Assembly (NCBI GenBank): GCA_046710535.1 | Contig: JBKEHH010000008.1 | Coordinates: forward strand, 1-64,000 | Origin: CAWVSB01 sp046710535 | GTDB lineage: Bacteria > Pseudomonadota > Gammaproteobacteria > Pseudomonadales > CAWVSB01 | Direction: 5' to 3' | DNA length: 64,000 bases | Part shown: piece after piece, positions 60,541 to 64,000 of the stretch | Layout: each line of letters starts with the position of its first letter | Numbering within the stretch: position 1 is the first letter of the stretch | Position numbers and translations under genes: made by a program | The notes under the pieces: generated by a model | Databases searched by the model: none | The model's input: only the letters and a program-made list of their open reading frames with translations | Told to the model about the DNA's origin: nothing

Positions 60541-61250
60541 TTAACTTGAACTCCTGCAAATAACTCTCGGCTCATGAACGGCTTATTTCCAGTCAATGGC
60601 GAGAGCGCTAAACGTAATAACTTTTTAGCGTCGCGGCGCGACTGTCCGTCACTTAAATCGCCTTGTTCAACACCGTTAATTTGCTGGCCCGTAAATCTAT
60701 CTTTAGCTTGCTGGGTATCGCTAATTAATTGAAAACCATGCTCGGGTATGTAGGTATACATTTTATCTAACAAAATCTCATTGCCATCTACATCAGCTCC
60801 AAAATCAATACCATAACCGAGCAAATCTAGTAGCTGTAACTCGAACGGACGTAGTATCAGCTCTAAATTTTCTGTACCCGCGAGCTTAGCAATAACACTT
60901 TCATACAAAGGCACCATTTCCGGCAACGGATCACCCTCATGTAATACTCGCAGTATTAATTCATTGACATACATTGAGGCAAATAGTCGCTCACCCTGCA
61001 GACTATAACTACTGAGGAGAACTTCACTAGCATATAAAGTTTTAAGATTTGAGCGACCGGACAAATTAACCTGAAGCTTAGTATATGGATCACAGCGCAA
61101 AGCATTCTTTTTGGATTTATTTCTCGCGCCTTTAGCTACTACCCGAACTAAGCCTAATTCAACGGTTAGCAAATCGACTAATAAGCTGCTGTCTTGATAT
61201 GGCCGACTATGAAGAACAAAAGCGGTCGCAGTAGTTTGAGCACTAGCCAT
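60537..61250 (-). CDS. recO: DNA repair protein RecO
   Basis: RecO loads RecA onto SSB-coated DNA with RecR in gap repair. The 237-aa protein has an N-terminal OB fold (TAFVLHSRPYQDSSLLVDLL, given whole; VAKGARNKSKK) and a helical C-terminal domain (LRPFELQLLDLLGYGIDF). The Cys zinc ligands of some bacterial RecO proteins are missing, as in E. coli. It follows era by 19 bp. Confidence 0.95.
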   Translation of the reverse strand: MASAQTTATAFVLHSRPYQDSSLLVDLLTVELGLVRVVAKGARNKSKKNALRCDPYTKLQVNLSGRSNLKTLYASEVLLSSYSLQGERLFASMYVNELILRVLHEGDPLPEMVPLYESVIAKLAGTENLELILRPFELQLLDLLGYGIDFGADVDGNEILLDKMYTYIPEHGFQLISDTQQAKDRFTGQQINGVEQGDLSDGQSRRDAKKLLRLALSPLTGNKPFMSRELFAGVQVK

Positions 61251-61269
61251 AAGCGAAACTAACCCGTTG

Positions 61270-62175
61270 CTACTCGTTTAGATAACCAAGACTTTTAAGT
61301 GCTCTATCATCATCAGACCAGCCCCGACGAACTTTCACCCACAGTTTTAGCATAACTTTGGCATCGAGCATAATTTCCATATCACGTCGCGAGCGCTCAC
61401 CAATAGTTTTCAAGCGCTCACCACCTTTACCAATAACAATCGCTTTTTGCCCGTCACGTTCAACTAATATTAACGCATCAATATGAATAGTTTTACCGTC
61501 GGATTTAAAATTTTCGATCTCAACCGCTATGGAATATGGAAGCTCATCACCCAACTGACGCATAATTTGCTCACGCACCAATTCAGAGACCAAAAAGCGT
61601 TCGGTTCTGTCAGTAATTTGATCATCCGGATAATATGCCACTCCTGCTGGTAATAGCTCTTCAATACTTTCTTGTAGCACGTCTAAATTTTTACCGTGTA
61701 AAGCAGAAATAGCAATCACTTGATGAAAGTCGTGCCGCTCTTTTAATTCAGTTATATAAGGCAATAACTTTTCTTTTTCGTCAATTTGGTCAACCTTATT
61801 AATAACAACAATAACTGGACACTTAGACGCCTTAAGCTCAACCAACACAAGGTCGTCTTCGTCAGTCCAGCGTAGCTTTTCAATCACAAACACTACCGCA
61901 TCAACATCACGTACCGCACTGGTTGCAGCTTTATTCATGTAGCGGTTAATCGCCTTTTCATTCGCTTTATGAATTCCGGGCGTATCAACATAAATAATTT
62001 GAGAACTGTCAGTTGTCTTGATGCCTAAAATTTTGTGCCTCGTCGTTTGAGGCTTACGCGAAGTGATACTAATTTTTTGTTCTAAAATATAATTGAGTAA
62101 AGTGGACTTACCAACATTAGGTCGACCCACTATCGCGATAAATCCACACCGGAACCCATCAACCGCTTTATTCAT
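61270..62175 (-). CDS. era: GTPase Era
   Basis: Era binds 16S rRNA near its 3' end and couples 30S assembly to growth. The 301-aa length equals E. coli. The G motifs are GRPNVGKSTLLN, TTRHKI, DTPGIH and NKVDQI, and the C-terminal KH domain has VIGKGGERLKTIG. The ATG overlaps the rnc stop by 8 nt, showing coupling. Confidence 0.98.
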   Translation of the reverse strand: MNKAVDGFRCGFIAIVGRPNVGKSTLLNYILEQKISITSRKPQTTRHKILGIKTTDSSQIIYVDTPGIHKANEKAINRYMNKAATSAVRDVDAVVFVIEKLRWTDEDDLVLVELKASKCPVIVVINKVDQIDEKEKLLPYITELKERHDFHQVIAISALHGKNLDVLQESIEELLPAGVAYYPDDQITDRTERFLVSELVREQIMRQLGDELPYSIAVEIENFKSDGKTIHIDALILVERDGQKAIVIGKGGERLKTIGERSRRDMEIMLDAKVMLKLWVKVRRGWSDDDRALKSLGYLNE

Positions 62176-62851
62176 CGTCTTCTCCTAATGCCTGCAGTAC
62201 TTTTTCTGCGGCGATTTGTTCGGCCATTTTTTTACTGGCAGCCGTGCCTTCAGTTGGCTTTTGCAATAAAGCTACCTTGCAGCTAACTACAAATCGTTGA
62301 TTATGCTGTTCGCCCTGCACTTCTTTAGTCTTATATACAGGCAAAGATTTTCCACTTGCCTGCAACACTTCTTGCAACCGAGTTTTGGCATCTTTGGCTT
62401 TACCCAGAGTATCGATATTCGCCACTCTATCTTCAAACCACTGCCTGACAGTGGTGCGGCAATGGTCAAAATCACTATCAAGATAAATAGCGGCAATAAT
62501 TGCTTCCACCGCATCGCCTAGGATAGATTCTCTCTGGGTACCCCCGCTTTTAATTTCACCTACGCCTAGCGTAAGGTATTCACCTACGTCAAACGCCTTG
62601 CCTATTTTAGCTAAAGTCTTTCCTTTAACTAACATAGCCCGCTGCTGCGTTAACTTACCTTCTGGTAAATTTGGATATGCCTCAAACAGCATCTCAGCTA
62701 CCAACATATTTACCAAACTATCGCCTAAAAATTCAAACCGTTCATTATGATCGCTAGAGAAGGAGCGATGAGTAAGTGCTGTTCTTAACAGCAACTCGTC
62801 ATTAAATTGATAGCCCAGATTTTGTTGTAATTGCTTAAGTAAATTGGGCAC
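62168..62851 (-). CDS. rnc: ribonuclease III
   Basis: RNase III cuts double-stranded RNA, including the rRNA precursor stem whose leader is at 388-595. The 227-aa protein has the catalytic signature NERFEFLGDSLVNMLVAE, a second acidic site in GDAVEAIIAAIY, and a C-terminal dsRNA-binding domain (KTRLQEVLQASGKSLPVY, ASKKMAEQIAAEKVLQAL). The start is GTG. Confidence 0.97.
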   Translation of the reverse strand: MPNLLKQLQQNLGYQFNDELLLRTALTHRSFSSDHNERFEFLGDSLVNMLVAEMLFEAYPNLPEGKLTQQRAMLVKGKTLAKIGKAFDVGEYLTLGVGEIKSGGTQRESILGDAVEAIIAAIYLDSDFDHCRTTVRQWFEDRVANIDTLGKAKDAKTRLQEVLQASGKSLPVYKTKEVQGEQHNQRFVVSCKVALLQKPTEGTAASKKMAEQIAAEKVLQALGEDDE

Positions 62852-62859
62852 AGTAATGT

Positions 62860-63204
62860 TTAATTTTTTGCAGCAGTAAATATATTATTTTCAAACCTAA
62901 CAATAACATCGATATTAAATACGAAAGGCACTCGCGCCTCGTAATTAGCATCTAATACAACTTGATCGTCAGAAAACGAGATCGCTACATCGCTTGGCGA
63001 AATCGCTGTAATGCTGTTCATATCAAAGCGCTTAACTAAGCGGTCTTTGATTCCCCGTCGGTCATAACCGTTAGTTGCTGCTTCTGCTGTTAGCTCTTCT
63101 ATAACGCTGGTAATTGTGAACCCGGACATATAGATAGGCGCAATCTTGATCGCACACAGGCCAATGAAGATACCAATAATTAACAAACCAAGCTTTGATT
63201 TCAT
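62860..63204 (-). CDS. DUF4845 domain protein
   Basis: The 114-aa protein has one N-terminal membrane segment (LGLLIIGIFIGLCAIKIAPI) and a small periplasmic domain typical of DUF4845, a family regularly found between lepB and rnc in gammaproteobacteria. Its function is unknown. It lies 8 bp before rnc and about 70 bp after lepB, in the same operon. Confidence 0.85.
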   Translation of the reverse strand: MKSKLGLLIIGIFIGLCAIKIAPIYMSGFTITSVIEELTAEAATNGYDRRGIKDRLVKRFDMNSITAISPSDVAISFSDDQVVLDANYEARVPFVFNIDVIVRFENNIFTAAKN

Positions 63205-63274
63205 ACCTTAAGTCTCCAATCCATTTCCACCATCAAACATTATCAGCTATAAAAATGCAAAATAATGTTAGCAA

Positions 63275-64000
63275 TTACTCTATTGCCCCTACTCGCTTAA
63301 AACTAGGTATGCTCAAAAACTCACCCCAGTTCATCCAAATACCAAAGGCTTTACCTACAATATTCTCTTCAGGTACTGGCCCCCAAAATCGGCTATCACT
63401 ACTGTTATTGCGATTATCACCCATCATAAAATAATGGCCTGCAGGCACGGTATAGCTAAAATTATCCTCACGCCGCATTTCAATATTAGTTTGTATTTGA
63501 TGCTCGACACCAGCAATATTTTCATTTAGCAAATTATACTCTGGCTGGCCAACAGGCAACCGCGCTAGTAGTTTTTGATCAGCTTTTTTGTCATTAACAT
63601 AAAGCACTTTGTCAATCATGGCGATTTTATCCCCAGGCAAACCAACAACACGCTTAATATAATAAATATGTACATGTGGTGGATAAAACACCATCACATC
63701 GCCTCGTTCGGGATCATCAATATCTAAAACCTTGGTTCTAACCGCAGGTAGCCTTAAGCCATAAGCAAACTTGTTAACCAAGATAAAGTCGCCAACAATT
63801 AGCGTAGGCACCATTGACGCCGATGGAATTTGAAACGGTTCTATTAAAAAAGACCTTAAGCCCAACACTATAGCCAATACTGGCAAAAACGAGCGAGCAT
63901 ACTCTATCGGCATTGGCGTATCGCCTCGGCGCTTTTTACTTAAAAATAATTTATCGACCAGCCAGATTACAAAACAAATTCCAACTAGTACGACCAAAAT
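63275..64000 (-). CDS. lepB: signal peptidase I, 5' end cut by the window edge
   Basis: LepB cleaves signal peptides at the periplasmic face. The visible 240-odd residues include the second membrane segment, the catalytic Ser in FQIPSASMVPTLIVGDFILV, the Lys in YYIKRVVGLPGDK, and the GDNRNNSSDSRFWGPVPEENI box. The frame stays open to base 64000. The homologous N-terminus has a further hydrophobic start, so the real start lies outside; the TTG at 63997 is not taken as the start. It leads the lepB-DUF4845-rnc-era-recO-acpS operon. Confidence 0.95.
   Translation of the reverse strand: MLVVLVGICFVIWLVDKLFLSKKRRGDTPMPIEYARSFLPVLAIVLGLRSFLIEPFQIPSASMVPTLIVGDFILVNKFAYGLRLPAVRTKVLDIDDPERGDVMVFYPPHVHIYYIKRVVGLPGDKIAMIDKVLYVNDKKADQKLLARLPVGQPEYNLLNENIAGVEHQIQTNIEMRREDNFSYTVPAGHYFMMGDNRNNSSDSRFWGPVPEENIVGKAFGIWMNWGEFLSIPSFKRVGAIE

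Overview
This window reads as ordinary chromosome from a free-living gammaproteobacterium, probably a marine relative of the Cellvibrionales/Pseudomonadales. The evidence is a 16S rRNA 5' end with a gammaproteobacterial leader, the order rluD-bamD-(nadE)-pilS-pilR next to ispH-fkpB-lspA-ileS-ribF-murJ, an ilvY/ilvC divergon, an ampE-ampD-DUF1631-nadC neighbourhood like that of Pseudomonas, an ExDD-type RelA, and a PHA-system protein. Base composition is moderately AT-rich and even throughout. I see no insertion sequence, prophage, CRISPR array, tRNA gene or integrase.

Left part (1-9.7 kb): the start of an rRNA operon leaves through the left edge, with a well-formed promoter at 601-628. It is followed by an exported MsrB, pssA, and a branched-chain amino acid block (ilvY <> ilvC, then ilvIH on the opposite strand, tail to tail with ilvC across a shared terminator). 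A DUF4124 protein and pgeF-rluD come next.

Centre-left (9.7-27 kb): bamD, nadE and the PilS/PilR two-component pair abut ispH directly. The long minus-strand series murJ-ribF-ileS-lspA-fkpB-ispH covers lipid II export, FAD/FMN, tRNA charging, lipoprotein maturation and isoprenoids. pyrB, sbcB, a class I fumarase and an unrecognised coiled-coil membrane protein follow.

Centre (27-42 kb): a stand-alone PuuD-like membrane protein, a PHA-system protein, and groESL under a CIRCE operator. Next are a frameshifted fxsA, an SDR, an Atl protein and ampG. Then yajQ <> panE, ampE/ampD, DUF1631, a retropepsin-like protein, nadC, and ald <> lrp. AmpG and AmpD together make a muropeptide recycling route.

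Right part (42-64 kb): a large surface or periplasmic di-heme beta-propeller protein, DUF2489, and cysH with a CysB-like palindrome. The minus-strand set tsaB-uppP-apeB and the genes mobA, hemH, adk and cysM-relA-mazG come next. A molybdenum-hydroxylase module (IorB-like and IorA-like subunits, XdhC, MocA) follows. The window closes with the lepB-DUF4845-rnc-era-recO-acpS operon, cut in lepB by the right edge.

No large novel system stands out. The best leads are local: the one-base frameshift in fxsA, CIRCE control of groESL, the minor-pilin gap between pilR and ispH, a putative Tat-lipoprotein molybdoenzyme, the beta-propeller/di-heme protein with a 30-bp tandem duplication, and several well-formed operator-like palindromes.
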